In this document: positions 44,657-55,420 of the stretch, piece after piece | How the letters are laid out: every line of letters begins with the position of its first letter | Numbering within the stretch: the stretch's first letter is position 1 | The notes under the pieces: generated by a model | Databases searched by the model: none | Seen by the model: only the letters and a program-made list of their open reading frames with translations | Told to the model about the DNA's origin: nothing | Program-made: the position numbers and the translations under genes | Origin: Candidatus Obscuribacterales bacterium | Lineage (GTDB): Bacteria > Cyanobacteriota > Vampirovibrionia > Obscuribacterales > Obscuribacteraceae | Length of the DNA stretch: 64,000 nucleotides | Assembly (NCBI GenBank): GCA_020050835.1 | Contig: JAGVKB010000148.1 | Span: 1-64,000, forward strand | Direction of reading: 5' to 3'

Positions 44657-46081
44657 TTAGTGCTGACTGGGTACTGATGCCGGTTCTGCCAGCAGCCGGC
44701 GACTTTCGTTTCTTTCGCATCGATAAGCGGTTTGGCCATCGATCAGCACCGCTTTGATTGCTTGTCTGCTTCCCAAAACTGCCAGTAAAAACAACCGCTC
44801 GGACGGACAGCTCGTAGTTTTCAAACGAATCTCGAGGTAGGGGTCTAGCTGTGGATCGATAATTACCAAGTCAGCCTTTCTGCCTGGCAAGAGCGAGCCG
44901 ATCTCGGCTTGCATCCCGAGCGCCTCGGCTCCGGCCAATGTCGCTAGATAGAGCAGTTTGATACCGGTCAATTTCACGGACAGATTAGGACTGTTCATCG
45001 CGAACATCAACATCGATTGGATGTTGTAGGCAGTGCTCATCTCTTTCAGCATGCCAAAACCTGTTCCGCCTCCGACGTCCGTTCCGAGCGCAACCTTAAG
45101 ACCTTTCTGGATGTATTTCTTGAGCGGGAACAATCCGCTTCCCAGAAACATATTGCTCGAAGGGCAGTGAACTATCCGGCTTTCGGTACTTGCTAAAAGG
45201 TCGATCTCGGCATCGCCGGAGTAAATTGAATGGTGAAAGAACGAGCGCGGGCCCAGCAATCCGAACTGGTAGTAGACGTCCAGATAGTCTTTCGCGTTGG
45301 GAAAGACTTCGCCGATGCGCTCAATCTCTCGGTGGTTCTCATTGAGGTGAGTCTGAAAGTAGACGCTCGGGAACTCATCCAAAAGGCGCTTGCAGACGGA
45401 AAACATCTCTGGCGAGCAGGTTAGCGCGAATCGTGGCGTCACTATATAGCGGAGCTTGCCTTTCTCGTGCCATCGCTCGATCAGCCGCTTGGAGAGTGTA
45501 TATGCAGTCTCCGGAGTCACGGCTAGTTCAGCCGGAAGGTCCTTGTCTTCCAGCGTCAAACCGAGCACTGCACGAAAGTTGCGCCGCTCAGCCTCTGCAA
45601 AGGCTATTTCAATCGCTTCTTCGAAGTGAGGGCCGAAGATTACCGCTGTCGTAGTTCCATGTGAAATCTCTTGATCGAAGAAGATTTTGCAGGCGTTGTA
45701 AGCATAATCAGGATGTTTGTACTTTGCTTCTTCCGGGCGCGTATGCCTGGTAAGCCAATCTAGAAGCTCCTCGCCGAAGGCGCCGATCATCAACGCTTGG
45801 GGCAGATGAATGTGACAGTCGACGAAGCCGGGCAGCGCAATTGAGCCGCTGTGATCGACTACTCTGGCTTCCGGGCAGCCGGCCAATACCTGTTTGAATT
45901 CTCCCAGCTGGAGAATACGACCGGCGTTGTCGAAGAGCAGCCCGCCATCCGGGTAGGATTCGAGCGCCCCCGAGTCGTCCGGCGTTTTAAACGGGTCAGC
46001 AATTAGATGGCAGAAGTTTGCCCGCACAATCGTTTTGGCGCAGGCGTCCGGACTATCGCTCGGCTTTGAAAGGTTTGGCAT
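44657..46081 (-). CDS. guaD: Guanine deaminase-like amidohydrolase
   Basis: Hydrolyses guanine to xanthine and ammonia. About 474 residues from ATG 46081; the longer frame would start upstream of a TATAAT element. Metal-dependent amidohydrolase motifs: PGFVDCHIHLPQ (HxH), TPRFALTCS, FQTHLNEN, HHSIYS, and GTDVGGGTGF with the final Asp, closing with LPGRKADLVIIDP. These match the GuaD branch (TDVGGG, and the PR-F-A substrate-recognition strand) better than chlorohydrolases. Gives ammonia for reuse, consistent with neighbouring nitrogen genes. A helical unknown gene follows downstream. Confidence 0.88.
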   Translation of the reverse strand: MPNLSKPSDSPDACAKTIVRANFCHLIADPFKTPDDSGALESYPDGGLLFDNAGRILQLGEFKQVLAGCPEARVVDHSGSIALPGFVDCHIHLPQALMIGAFGEELLDWLTRHTRPEEAKYKHPDYAYNACKIFFDQEISHGTTTAVIFGPHFEEAIEIAFAEAERRNFRAVLGLTLEDKDLPAELAVTPETAYTLSKRLIERWHEKGKLRYIVTPRFALTCSPEMFSVCKRLLDEFPSVYFQTHLNENHREIERIGEVFPNAKDYLDVYYQFGLLGPRSFFHHSIYSGDAEIDLLASTESRIVHCPSSNMFLGSGLFPLKKYIQKGLKVALGTDVGGGTGFGMLKEMSTAYNIQSMLMFAMNSPNLSVKLTGIKLLYLATLAGAEALGMQAEIGSLLPGRKADLVIIDPQLDPYLEIRLKTTSCPSERLFLLAVLGSRQAIKAVLIDGQTAYRCERNESRRLLAEPASVPSQH

Positions 46082-46126
46082 TAACAGGCTCGTGACTTCC
46101 TCGGCAGATTTTGAGAAAGGAAGGTC

Positions 46127-46132
46127 ATTATA
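46127..46132 (-). promoter_or_regulatory. -10 element of the guanine deaminase gene
   Basis: A perfect TATAAT on the minus strand, about 45 bases before the ATG at 46081. No good -35 hexamer is seen 17 bases upstream, so it may rely on an activator. It supports the downstream start codon. Confidence 0.45.
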
Positions 46133-46207
46133 GCGTCGCTTGCGACCGGCGTGGTTTGAGCGGCAGACGATCACCTACAATAGTCGCCAATGGCGAGAGG
46201 TTCTATC

Positions 46208-46876
46208 ATGTCGAGCACGATGCGCATCGGTCTTATCTCAGCAGCGATTGCGGCTTTGATCTCGGTGCCCGCTGCCAGTTTGGCGGCCGAGCCGGTCCCA
46301 GCGCTTGACAGCGGCTCCGGCAGTGCCCCCAGCTCCGGTCCGGGTGCAAGCACGACACCGGCCCAAGCTGCGCCCCATATAGCGGCCCCGGGCTACTCCA
46401 AGCAGGACGTCCAGAACTTGCTGGCGGAGGCTCTCAACGTCCTTGCGAAAGCAAAGGACGTTCTTAGAATAACCAGTTCGAAGTTGCCGGACCTGGTTAC
46501 GGACAATCGAGAGTTTCGGCGTTTTGACCGCGAAGTGGAGCTTTGTCGCGACGAGACCTATCCGGCCGTGTCCTCGGCCGGTAAGTTGAAGGAGAGCCCG
46601 CACCTGCTGCGTGATGCGGTCCGAATGTATATTACGATGAGAATTTGCGAGCAGCGCTGCCTCCGGCTGTCGGACCATCTTTCGAGCGTGCAAGCGCAAG
46701 GAGCCAGCCAGTTGTCCGCTCAGGTGTTCGACGTTGCAAACCGGTTGGGAAGAGTCAATCTGAAGCTGCAGCCTTACTTTATCCGCTTGATCGACACCTA
46801 TCAGGCGGAAGCGCCGGCCGGCAGAGTCGAAGATGACCTCTGGCAAGGCACGCAGGTTCAAGGACCGGTTTTGTAG
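46208..46876 (+). CDS. Secreted hypothetical protein (222 aa)
   Basis: Not recognised. ATG 46208 follows GAGAGG at a good distance. The signal peptide (MRIGLISAAIAALISVPAASLAAEP) is followed by a Ser/Pro/Gly/Ala linker of ~30 residues. The helical mature domain (SKQDVQNLLAEALNVLAKAK, then LLRDAVRMYITMRICEQRCL) contains three cysteines. It is likely periplasmic or surface exposed. It shares a short divergent region with guanine deaminase. Confidence 0.68.
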   Translation: MSSTMRIGLISAAIAALISVPAASLAAEPVPALDSGSGSAPSSGPGASTTPAQAAPHIAAPGYSKQDVQNLLAEALNVLAKAKDVLRITSSKLPDLVTDNREFRRFDREVELCRDETYPAVSSAGKLKESPHLLRDAVRMYITMRICEQRCLRLSDHLSSVQAQGASQLSAQVFDVANRLGRVNLKLQPYFIRLIDTYQAEAPAGRVEDDLWQGTQVQGPVL

Positions 46877-47021
46877 CCGGAATCCGGTTGCTGACAAGTC
46901 AGTCTGGAGCCCAAAGCAGAACGTCCAGGGCCAGCAAGGAGTGGGATTGGTTCTGCCAATGCCGGATCTCCCGGCCGCAAGAATGCGGCTTCGGCTTCAG
47001 GATTTCTCTTAGAGCGTGTGT

Positions 47022-47261
47022 CTATTTAGACTTGGCGCTAACTGCTCGCGTACGGGTATTGGAAGTCGAAACCGTTTTGGATGCCGAAGCTATTTCAGAC
47101 TCGAGCTTCTGCCTGAGGCGTCGTTCAAGTTGAGCCGGTGAGAATGGATATGGGCACCAACCGGCCCCATTCACCGGGCAATTTGCCAGCGCTGCGACTT
47201 TAGGTTTCTTGGATCGTTTACGAACCGGACGCGACGAGACTTCTGTAATTTGTGCTTGCAT
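47022..47261 (-). CDS. Hypothetical small basic protein (79 aa)
   Basis: Not recognised. A strong AGGAGG lies five bases before the ATG at 47261. The product is basic at both ends (RPVRKRSKKPKV; TRTRAVSAKSK), with a centre reading NCPVNGAGWCPYPFSPAQLE followed by a charged helix (RRLRQKLESEIASASK). The two cysteines in CPVNGAGWC could pair or bind metal. It has no signal peptide. It could bind nucleic acid; the ribosome binding site is the main evidence that it is a gene. Confidence 0.55.
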   Translation of the reverse strand: MQAQITEVSSRPVRKRSKKPKVAALANCPVNGAGWCPYPFSPAQLERRLRQKLESEIASASKTVSTSNTRTRAVSAKSK

Positions 47262-47479
47262 AAAGCCTCCTCCCTATCCTTGTTATACCCCCATTTCTAC
47301 AAACAAGCGAGCAAAAATTCATAGATTGTATTCTGGCAACAACTTCGCAATGCGGCATGGCAAGCATTTTGCGCATCAATTAAAGCTTTTCGGATTTTTG
47401 CAGAATCGGCCAGTGAGCGCTTGATATGAGGTTCTGTCTGGATGCGCTCAAGATGTCCTGTCGCTTCTGATTAATCAAA

Positions 47480-47514
47480 CAAAGCGAGGCTGCCTACAGC
47501 AAAGCCTCGCTTTG
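47480..47514 (-). terminator. Terminator after the secreted protein gene at 47538
   Basis: CAAAGCGAGGC (47480-47490) pairs perfectly with 47504-47514 over a 13-base loop. It lies 24 bases past the stop codon and is followed on the minus strand by TTTGATTAAT. Confidence 0.7.
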
Positions 47515-47537
47515 AACTAAATTGTTTGGCTGAATCG

Positions 47538-48167
47538 TTACTTGGCAGAGCCGGCCTTGTTGGTGACTCCTCCGCCGGCAGCCTTGTCCGAACTGCCCGG
47601 CTGATTGACTGGCGTGCCTGGAGTAGCTGCAATGATTAAATTGCCCAAGTTGTCTCGGGCAACGGTGATCAGGCTGTTAAACCCGGGATACTTGATGTTT
47701 TGTGGTTTGCCCATGAAGGCTTGACCGACTGCTTCCGAAAACGCCTTGAATTCAGCCTCGGTCTTGGCCTTGTCTTTCGGCATCGGTTTACCGATCGACT
47801 CGTAAGCAAAGGCAAAGCCGTGGGCGGTTGCCATCGCTGCTCCCACCATCTGATTGCTCCCGGTTCTGATTGCCATAGACTGCCCGCTGATTTTACCGTT
47901 AACGACGGTGATTGTTAGTCCAGCGGCATAGCCTGATGAGGCATTCTCTTGCTCGGGGGCTACTTTGAGTGTAAAACGATAATTCGAGCCGCGAGCGTTT
48001 GTGTCTTCTGCAGCGGGAGTCCAGGACTGGACTACTTTACTCTTGTATGTCTGATAGCTTTCGCCGAGCTTTGCTTCTGCGCCGTCGGGCATTCCGCCGC
48101 CGAGTGCCAGTGCAAGCAATCCAAACAAACTGGCTTTGAATGTCATTAATAGATGGCGCTTTCTCAT
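47538..48167 (-). CDS. Secreted hypothetical protein (209 aa)
   Basis: Not recognised. The signal peptide (LMTFKASLFGLLALALGGGM, cleavage after GAEA) is followed by a ~150-residue domain of alternating strands. One stretch is YQTYKSKVVQSWTPA and others are FTLKVAP and GLTITVVNGKISGQSMAIR. The domain resembles in outline small periplasmic PASTA/NTF2-like folds, and a Gly/Pro/Ser-rich tail follows. It begins 13 bases after the IF-2B-family gene and is very probably cotranscribed with it. A terminator hairpin follows the stop codon. Confidence 0.68.
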   Translation of the reverse strand: MRKRHLLMTFKASLFGLLALALGGGMPDGAEAKLGESYQTYKSKVVQSWTPAAEDTNARGSNYRFTLKVAPEQENASSGYAAGLTITVVNGKISGQSMAIRTGSNQMVGAAMATAHGFAFAYESIGKPMPKDKAKTEAEFKAFSEAVGQAFMGKPQNIKYPGFNSLITVARDNLGNLIIAATPGTPVNQPGSSDKAAGGGVTNKAGSAK

Positions 48168-48180
48168 TCTCGTCCTGATT

Positions 48181-49119
48181 TTAGAGAAACGCTGAGCTTT
48201 CTAGCTTGAGCGCTTCATGAACTTCCAGCTTGGAAACATAGCTGCCGATGTCCTTTTCGGTAAGAATGCCATTTTCAGTGACGATTCCGGAGAGCCAGGA
48301 CAAAGGTATCAACTCGAATTGCCGATTTAGTATGCGCACGCCTTTGGGTGCGTTTTCCCAGACCTCTTCTCCCGGGCGGTCATGCTTTTCGAACTCGAAG
48401 ACGCGCTCATCGTCTACAAACTTTTCTGTTCCACAGAGCGCATAAATCGGTATGTTCAGCTCCTTGCAGGCCATGGCGAGCGGCCATGAGCCGACTTTAT
48501 TGACCACGCCGGGACGCCCCAGGCAGTCCAGGCCCATAAATGCAGCTCGGCATTGCGGCAAGACGAGCCCGAGTGCATTGTCGAAAGTATGCATCACTTC
48601 AATGCCGCCGGCGGCAAGCATTGTTGCAAACTTCCGTCCTTCGAGGGCCGGGCGAGCCTCGGTGCAAACGACTCTGAAAAAGCGACCCTTCGAGCGTGCA
48701 TTGACCAGGGCGCTTACCACTGTCGAACTGAAAGAGTACGCGAAAATCAATTCGCCGGGCGGGATGAGATCAAAGGCTAGATCTGCGATCGCTTCGGCGC
48801 TTTCACAAAGCTGCTTCTCGAATTTCATGAGCGCATCCTGGCATCGTTCATGAATTTCGACTACCGATTTTGCTCCCTTCACGGCGAGCAAGACTTTGTT
48901 GCTCAAGTGAAAGAGTGGAGCCATCGCGGGCTGCGCTTCGGTCAAGGCGTGAGCGGTGCTTATCAAGCGCTGCTCGACCTCCTTTACGCTCATCTGCTCG
49001 GTGCCCTGCAGCATCGTCTGAAAGGCTGTGATTGCTCTCAGGGCGATTTCAGCGGCACCCGACAGCAGGTCATCGCGAATCGGTGCCACCAGTTGTTCCA
49101 GTTCATGAAGCTTTTCCAT
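48181..49119 (-). CDS. IF-2B / ribose-1,5-bisphosphate isomerase family protein
   Basis: 312 residues; AGGAGTTG precedes ATG 49119. The helical N-terminal domain (~1-130) and C-terminal Rossmann-like domain match the eIF2B alpha/beta/delta superfamily. Landmarks are LIFAYSFSSTVVSALVNA, FRVVCTEARPALEGRKFATML, AAFMGLDCLGRPGVVNKVGS and IPIYALCGTEKFVD. Prokaryotic members include methylthioribose-1-phosphate isomerase and ribose-1,5-bisphosphate isomerase; which activity applies is unclear, since the isomerase Cys/Asp pair cannot be placed with confidence. First gene of a pair with the secreted protein at 47538. Confidence 0.82.
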   Translation of the reverse strand: MEKLHELEQLVAPIRDDLLSGAAEIALRAITAFQTMLQGTEQMSVKEVEQRLISTAHALTEAQPAMAPLFHLSNKVLLAVKGAKSVVEIHERCQDALMKFEKQLCESAEAIADLAFDLIPPGELIFAYSFSSTVVSALVNARSKGRFFRVVCTEARPALEGRKFATMLAAGGIEVMHTFDNALGLVLPQCRAAFMGLDCLGRPGVVNKVGSWPLAMACKELNIPIYALCGTEKFVDDERVFEFEKHDRPGEEVWENAPKGVRILNRQFELIPLSWLSGIVTENGILTEKDIGSYVSKLEVHEALKLESSAFL

Positions 49120-49258
49120 GCACAACTCCTGTCGGCAGTTTGGATGTAAGTAGCTGAGCGCCCGAAGCGGCCAAGCGAAGTTCTTACCTGGAAGCAATTA
49201 TTTCATAGATTCATTTTCCGGTTAATGCTTGAGCGAAAGGCGGCTTATGCGCCTGGCT

Positions 49259-50875
49259 CTATCCGTCCGGTTTACCAATTGACAGCTTTTCGGCGGTCTC
49301 GCTATGTCTAACCAACATTGCGGCTTTCGGCTCGTCGACCAGATGAGACCAGGGCAAAGTCTCGTCATAAGGGATATTGCGAAAGACGTAGAAGTCTTCG
49401 TCTGGACAGCCCTCCGGCCGATTGCGCAGAGCTGCGCGCCAGGCGCCTAAATTGCCCTTGCCCTCGGCCACGGACAGAAGCATCGGCGCCAGCCGCCGGT
49501 CTCCGCGCGAAAGCAGCGCTTGAACATCGCTCCAGTTATGACTTTCCGGACGCATGGCGATGCCGGCCTTACAAACATGTTTGCGCAGGTACTCCAGCTT
49601 CGCTGCCGACTGCCGGTCGCGACCAGACCATTGAAACGGTGTTTGGGCTTTCGGAACAAATGAGCTGCAACCGAAAACGAAGCGCAGTCTCTTGTGTGCT
49701 TTCTTGAGCTTCAATAACAAGCGCACGGTCTCTTCCAGGTCTTCGGCTGATTCGCCCGGCAGACCTACGATGCCGTAAAACTTCAAACCGGACATCCCGC
49801 TTTTTTCGATTAAGTCGACGGCGTGCTCGATCTGCTCTTCGGTCAAGTTCTTCTTCATAATTGTGCGAAGACGTTCCGAGCCTGATTCAATTGCAATCGT
49901 AACTGTCTTGTGTCCGAGCTTGTGAAGCATTTCTAGAATGAGCGGATTGAGCGAATCGGCTCGCACGGATGCGATTGAGATTTCGGTTTGAGGACGCCTC
50001 AGCAGTTCGTGTGCAAGCTGATCGAACTGCGGATGCTCGGTAACCGAGGGGCCGAGCAGCCCGATCTTCTTGGTGTGCTTCAGTCCGATGTCGATCTTTT
50101 CCATGATTGTCTCGACCCGCGCCGCGCGAAACGGGCGGCTGAGGTAGCTTGCCAGGCAAAATCGACATTCTTGCGGGCAGGAACGCGCTACTTCGACCAG
50201 AAACATGTCACCCCAGGTGGTATCAGGGGCGAGCATCAAGGAATGTGCGACATAATCCGGTGGTGGAGTGAAAACCCGCCTGGTAAGGCGGGTTGGTACA
50301 TTGTCCTCCGCCGGCTCGATCGAATCGATCGCTTTGCCGTCGCCGGTTAGTTTATATCTATAGAGCGATGGCACATAAATGCCATCAATCTTGGACAGCT
50401 CGATCAGTTGAAGCCGGCGATCGGACAAATGACGCACCCTTTTCCAGGTCTCGATGAACGCCGGCACTATCGCTTCGGCATCGCCTAACAGCACAACATC
50501 GAAGAAATCGGCGAACGGCTCGGGATTTGCCGACAGCGCCGGCCCCCCGCCAAAGACGAGCGGGCTGCCGGCCTGTCTATCCTTGCTGCTGGCCGGAATG
50601 CCTAATTGCTTGAGCAGGCGAATAACATTGACGTAGTCGAGTTCCCAGGAAAGTGTAAAACCGACCAGTTCGCTGTCAGTCCAGCCGGTCTCTTGACAGT
50701 CGGTAAATATTCGTTTGACTTGAATCTCGGCGTCCTGCTCTAAAAGCCACCAGACGAGCTGGAAGCCGAGGCTTGTCATCCCGACCTCATAGGCGTTCGG
50801 AAATGCCCAACCGACATTGAACAAAGAGTCAACTTTGGCCAGGCGATTGACGGTAAAGATTTCAGTTCCAAGCAT
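49259..50875 (-). CDS. Radical SAM protein with N-terminal B12-binding-like domain (TIGR03960-like)
   Basis: 538 residues. The N-terminal part (FPNAYEVGMTSLGFQLVWWL, then PLVFGGGPALSANPEPFADF) is the cobalamin-binding-like region of the TIGR03960 group. The radical SAM cluster motif is CPQECRFC near residue 235, followed by GLLGPSVTEHPQFDQLAHEL and the IAIESGSERLR strand. The group occurs widely in cyanobacteria and clostridia, often near ribosomal genes; its reaction is not established. It is divergent from the spermidine-synthase-like membrane gene across 66 bases. Confidence 0.88.
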   Translation of the reverse strand: MLGTEIFTVNRLAKVDSLFNVGWAFPNAYEVGMTSLGFQLVWWLLEQDAEIQVKRIFTDCQETGWTDSELVGFTLSWELDYVNVIRLLKQLGIPASSKDRQAGSPLVFGGGPALSANPEPFADFFDVVLLGDAEAIVPAFIETWKRVRHLSDRRLQLIELSKIDGIYVPSLYRYKLTGDGKAIDSIEPAEDNVPTRLTRRVFTPPPDYVAHSLMLAPDTTWGDMFLVEVARSCPQECRFCLASYLSRPFRAARVETIMEKIDIGLKHTKKIGLLGPSVTEHPQFDQLAHELLRRPQTEISIASVRADSLNPLILEMLHKLGHKTVTIAIESGSERLRTIMKKNLTEEQIEHAVDLIEKSGMSGLKFYGIVGLPGESAEDLEETVRLLLKLKKAHKRLRFVFGCSSFVPKAQTPFQWSGRDRQSAAKLEYLRKHVCKAGIAMRPESHNWSDVQALLSRGDRRLAPMLLSVAEGKGNLGAWRAALRNRPEGCPDEDFYVFRNIPYDETLPWSHLVDEPKAAMLVRHSETAEKLSIGKPDG

Positions 50876-50941
50876 GATAACGTAAAGAGATTGACAGTTT
50901 CCCCTATTGTCTCGCGTAAACGGTAATTCTTTCCAGCGATT

Positions 50942-53155
50942 ATGAATTTGAGCAAGCGTACGCTACTTGAGCTTTTCGCTCTCAGTGTCGTCTCCCTCTT
51001 CTTCGAGCTTCTTGCTATACGCTGGCTGTCGGCGGATTTCCGAGCGTTTGCCGTCTTTCGCACCTTTCCGCTCGTCACCTGTTTTGTCGGTTTGGGAGCT
51101 GGATTCGCTCTTAACAGAGATGCGGTCTTTCGCTACACGCCCTGGGCTTTGGTCTTCTTTGTCGGCGTGGCCAAACTGGCGGAATTCTTCAAAGTCGGCT
51201 TCTGGGGATTCCCCTCGGCCTCCGTCTTCAACTGGCAAAGTCTGCCGGTCGAAGGGATGCCGGGAGCGGTTTATCTCGTCATGTTCTCCTTTGTCTTGCT
51301 CCTGCTTTTAGCCGGTCCGTTTCTGGTTTCGGCGTGCATAGGCGCACGGTTGGGCGTGCTTTTCAATCAAGCGGCCTCCTTGCAGTCTTATGCCGTCAAC
51401 CTGGCCGGAGCGTTGCTCGGCAGTTGTCTTTTCACTTTGCTCTCGTTCTTGGGCTCTCCGCCCTGGCAGCTACTGTTGGTGACGGCCGGAGCGCTGGCGC
51501 TTTTTGCGCCAGGACGGAAGCGCCTGGTCTGGCTGGCAGCTGCTTGTCTAGTGGCCGTGCTGGCTGCTTTGCCTTGCCCGGTGAGTTCAATGGCGTTGAG
51601 CGAAGCCTTCACCGTCTATCAAGAGAAAGCGGCAAAAACCTTCTGGTCTCCATATCAGAGATTAGACCTCAGGCTTTATAGAGATAAAGCTGAATCCGGT
51701 CAAGAGACCGGACGCTTTCTGGGTCTGGAGCTCGGTGTCAATCGTCTCTTCTATCAATACTTCTTTTCCCCCGAGCTCGCCTTGAGCTCCTTTCCGGCGG
51801 ATTTAAGAGGCTTCGTCCAGATCAGGCGCGATCAATATTCCTTGCCGGAGAAGATAAAGCCCAGTCCAGAATGGGGTCCTACGGTGACGTTCGATCGGGG
51901 CGATCAGAGTTCCTTGCCGGCTGAGGTCAAGCCTGGCCGCTCCGTGCTGGTGCTGGCGGCTGGTACCGGGCAGGATGTTGCGGCAGCGGTTCAGCACGGG
52001 GCAACTGAGGTTGACGCGGTTGATATCGACCCGGTTATTCTGGAGCTGGGCCGGAGGTACAATCCGATCTACAGCCAACCTTCGGTGCACCTGTTCTGCG
52101 ACGATGCTCGGCATTACATCGGTCGTTGCAAGAAAAAATATGACTTGATCGTATATAGCTTCCTCGATTCGCATGCCGTGCTTGGTCAAGGCTCTTCCGT
52201 GCGTTTGGATAGTTATCCTTACACGCAAGAAGGAATTGTAAGTGGGCTTAACCTGCTCCAACCGGATGGACTTATGGTGGTCTCATTTTCGGCGGTTACG
52301 CCCTGGCTGGAACGCCGGCTGTATAAAACGATCAGCGAAGCGGTCGGATATGAGCCGCTGTTGATTGAAGGTAAAGAAGGATTCGGTCATCTCTTTTTTG
52401 TGCTGGGGCAGGCTGTACGTGACCGGGCAGTTCAGCCGCCAGCGGGTTGGAAGCTAAAAGACAAACCGCAGATCGACCCGGGCGAGCGCTCTTTGACTGA
52501 TGACTGGCCTTATCTCTATGTACGCCCCGATGTGCTGGACGTGCCTTACTTGTTGATCATTTTCCAGATAGTGCTGGCAAGCTTCCTGGCCGCCCGCCGG
52601 GTGCTGGTAGGTAAAGGCAATCTGCTCCACTGGCAGATGTTCTTTTTGGGTGCGGCATTTTTGTTGCTTGAGCTGCATTCAATCTCCTTCCTCTCTCTGC
52701 TCTATGGATCGACCTGGCTGACGTCGGCTGTCGCTATTAACGGCATCTTGTTGATGATCTTCTGCTCCAACCTTTTGGTAATGAAGTTCGGTCGCTTCTT
52801 TGTCGGCAAAGAATGGCTGATTTACCTGTTGCTTTTGCTGTCCATCGCCGGTGACTATCTGTTGCCGGTCACAGCCTTGGCCGGTGAACCGGAAGTGCTG
52901 CGCTATTCGTTGCTTACACTGGTGACGCTTCTGCCCTTGTGTGTGGCTGGCTTCTTGTTCTCCGCACTCTTCTCGCGGGTAGATAATGCTGCTCAAGCGC
53001 TGGCGTTCAATTTGTTCGGCTCGGTGGTCGGTGGCATGCTCGAGTATCTCTCCAATTTCTGGGGGGTGAAGGCGCTGTGCCTGGTCGCCGCCTGGTTCTA
53101 CTTGATGGCATTGCTTTGTTTGCTCAAAGGCGGGCGAGCTGACCGGACTGCTTGA
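50942..53155 (+). CDS. Polytopic membrane protein with spermidine-synthase-like domain
   Basis: 737 residues: about six membrane spans (1-200), a cytoplasmic Rossmann methyltransferase-like domain (~240-500), then about six more spans (530-735). The middle domain has the SAM-type motif VLVLAAGTGQDVAAAVQHGA near residue 335, AVDIDPVILELGRRYNP, and FCDDARHYI, as in spermidine synthases. However, the catalytic strand that normally reads D-S-x-D-P is YSFLDS here, so the first Asp is missing. Putrescine aminopropyl transfer is therefore doubtful, and similar fused proteins are known only as predicted. speD is 48 kb away. Confidence 0.8.
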   Translation: MNLSKRTLLELFALSVVSLFFELLAIRWLSADFRAFAVFRTFPLVTCFVGLGAGFALNRDAVFRYTPWALVFFVGVAKLAEFFKVGFWGFPSASVFNWQSLPVEGMPGAVYLVMFSFVLLLLLAGPFLVSACIGARLGVLFNQAASLQSYAVNLAGALLGSCLFTLLSFLGSPPWQLLLVTAGALALFAPGRKRLVWLAAACLVAVLAALPCPVSSMALSEAFTVYQEKAAKTFWSPYQRLDLRLYRDKAESGQETGRFLGLELGVNRLFYQYFFSPELALSSFPADLRGFVQIRRDQYSLPEKIKPSPEWGPTVTFDRGDQSSLPAEVKPGRSVLVLAAGTGQDVAAAVQHGATEVDAVDIDPVILELGRRYNPIYSQPSVHLFCDDARHYIGRCKKKYDLIVYSFLDSHAVLGQGSSVRLDSYPYTQEGIVSGLNLLQPDGLMVVSFSAVTPWLERRLYKTISEAVGYEPLLIEGKEGFGHLFFVLGQAVRDRAVQPPAGWKLKDKPQIDPGERSLTDDWPYLYVRPDVLDVPYLLIIFQIVLASFLAARRVLVGKGNLLHWQMFFLGAAFLLLELHSISFLSLLYGSTWLTSAVAINGILLMIFCSNLLVMKFGRFFVGKEWLIYLLLLLSIAGDYLLPVTALAGEPEVLRYSLLTLVTLLPLCVAGFLFSALFSRVDNAAQALAFNLFGSVVGGMLEYLSNFWGVKALCLVAAWFYLMALLCLLKGGRADRTA

Positions 53156-53187
53156 GCGGGGAGTGTGAATCGCCATGAGCTCACGCC

Positions 53188-53233
53188 CGAAAGCAAATTG
53201 CCTGCTCCGAACGGCGCAGGCAATTTGCTTTCG
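53188..53233. terminator. 18-bp perfect hairpin between convergent genes
   Basis: CGAAAGCAAATTGCCTGC (53188-53205) pairs perfectly with 53216-53233 over a 10-base loop. It sits in the 95 bases between two convergent genes and can serve both directions as a terminator, though no long U-tract follows. Confidence 0.7.
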
Positions 53234-53250
53234 AGATCACTTGACTGCCG

Positions 53251-53625
53251 CTAGCTGCCGGTGGAACGACCGGTTCTTGGTAAGTGCTTGGACCAATCGG
53301 GTCCGAGTCCGGAGAAAAACTCGTGGGCTGCCAGTACGTCGTCGTATGTGATCGCCGGCTGATTGGCGAACTTTTCGTTGTCGCGCTTGCTCCAGTCGAA
53401 CGGAGACTTCTGCTTCGTCTGGCCGGTCTTCGGTCCGGTGCCAACGATCGCTACGCCCAATGGGCGCCCGCATACCGAGCATCCGACGCGTACCACCAGA
53501 ATTCCTGGTTCCTCCCTCAGAAGCTCAATGCCTTCCGAAGTAAAGGGATTGCTGCAAAATCGGCAAAATTTCTGTTGGAAGTATTCCTGGATAGCCTGGA
53601 AATTTCCCCCGTAGAACTTGCCCAT
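53251..53625 (-). CDS. Zinc-ribbon hypothetical protein (124 aa)
   Basis: Not recognised as a named family. ATG 53625. Two CxxC pairs (CRFCSNPF near residue 20 and CSVCGRPLG near residue 50) form a zinc ribbon around a beta strand region (EPGILVVRVG). The C-terminal half (SPFDWSKRDNEKFANQPAIT, then YDDVLAAHEFFSGLGPDWSK) is conserved-looking and repeats a D-W-S-K element. No signal peptide. It is transcribed alone and ends at the bidirectional hairpin. Confidence 0.66.
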   Translation of the reverse strand: MGKFYGGNFQAIQEYFQQKFCRFCSNPFTSEGIELLREEPGILVVRVGCSVCGRPLGVAIVGTGPKTGQTKQKSPFDWSKRDNEKFANQPAITYDDVLAAHEFFSGLGPDWSKHLPRTGRSTGS

Positions 53626-55340
<1,715 letters not shown>

Positions 55341-55420
55341 TCGAAACTGGGTTTCAGTCCTGTTTGCCTACCTTAATCAGGGTCTAGGAGGTCGGGGAAA
55401 CGCGTAAGCGGTACGAGCGA

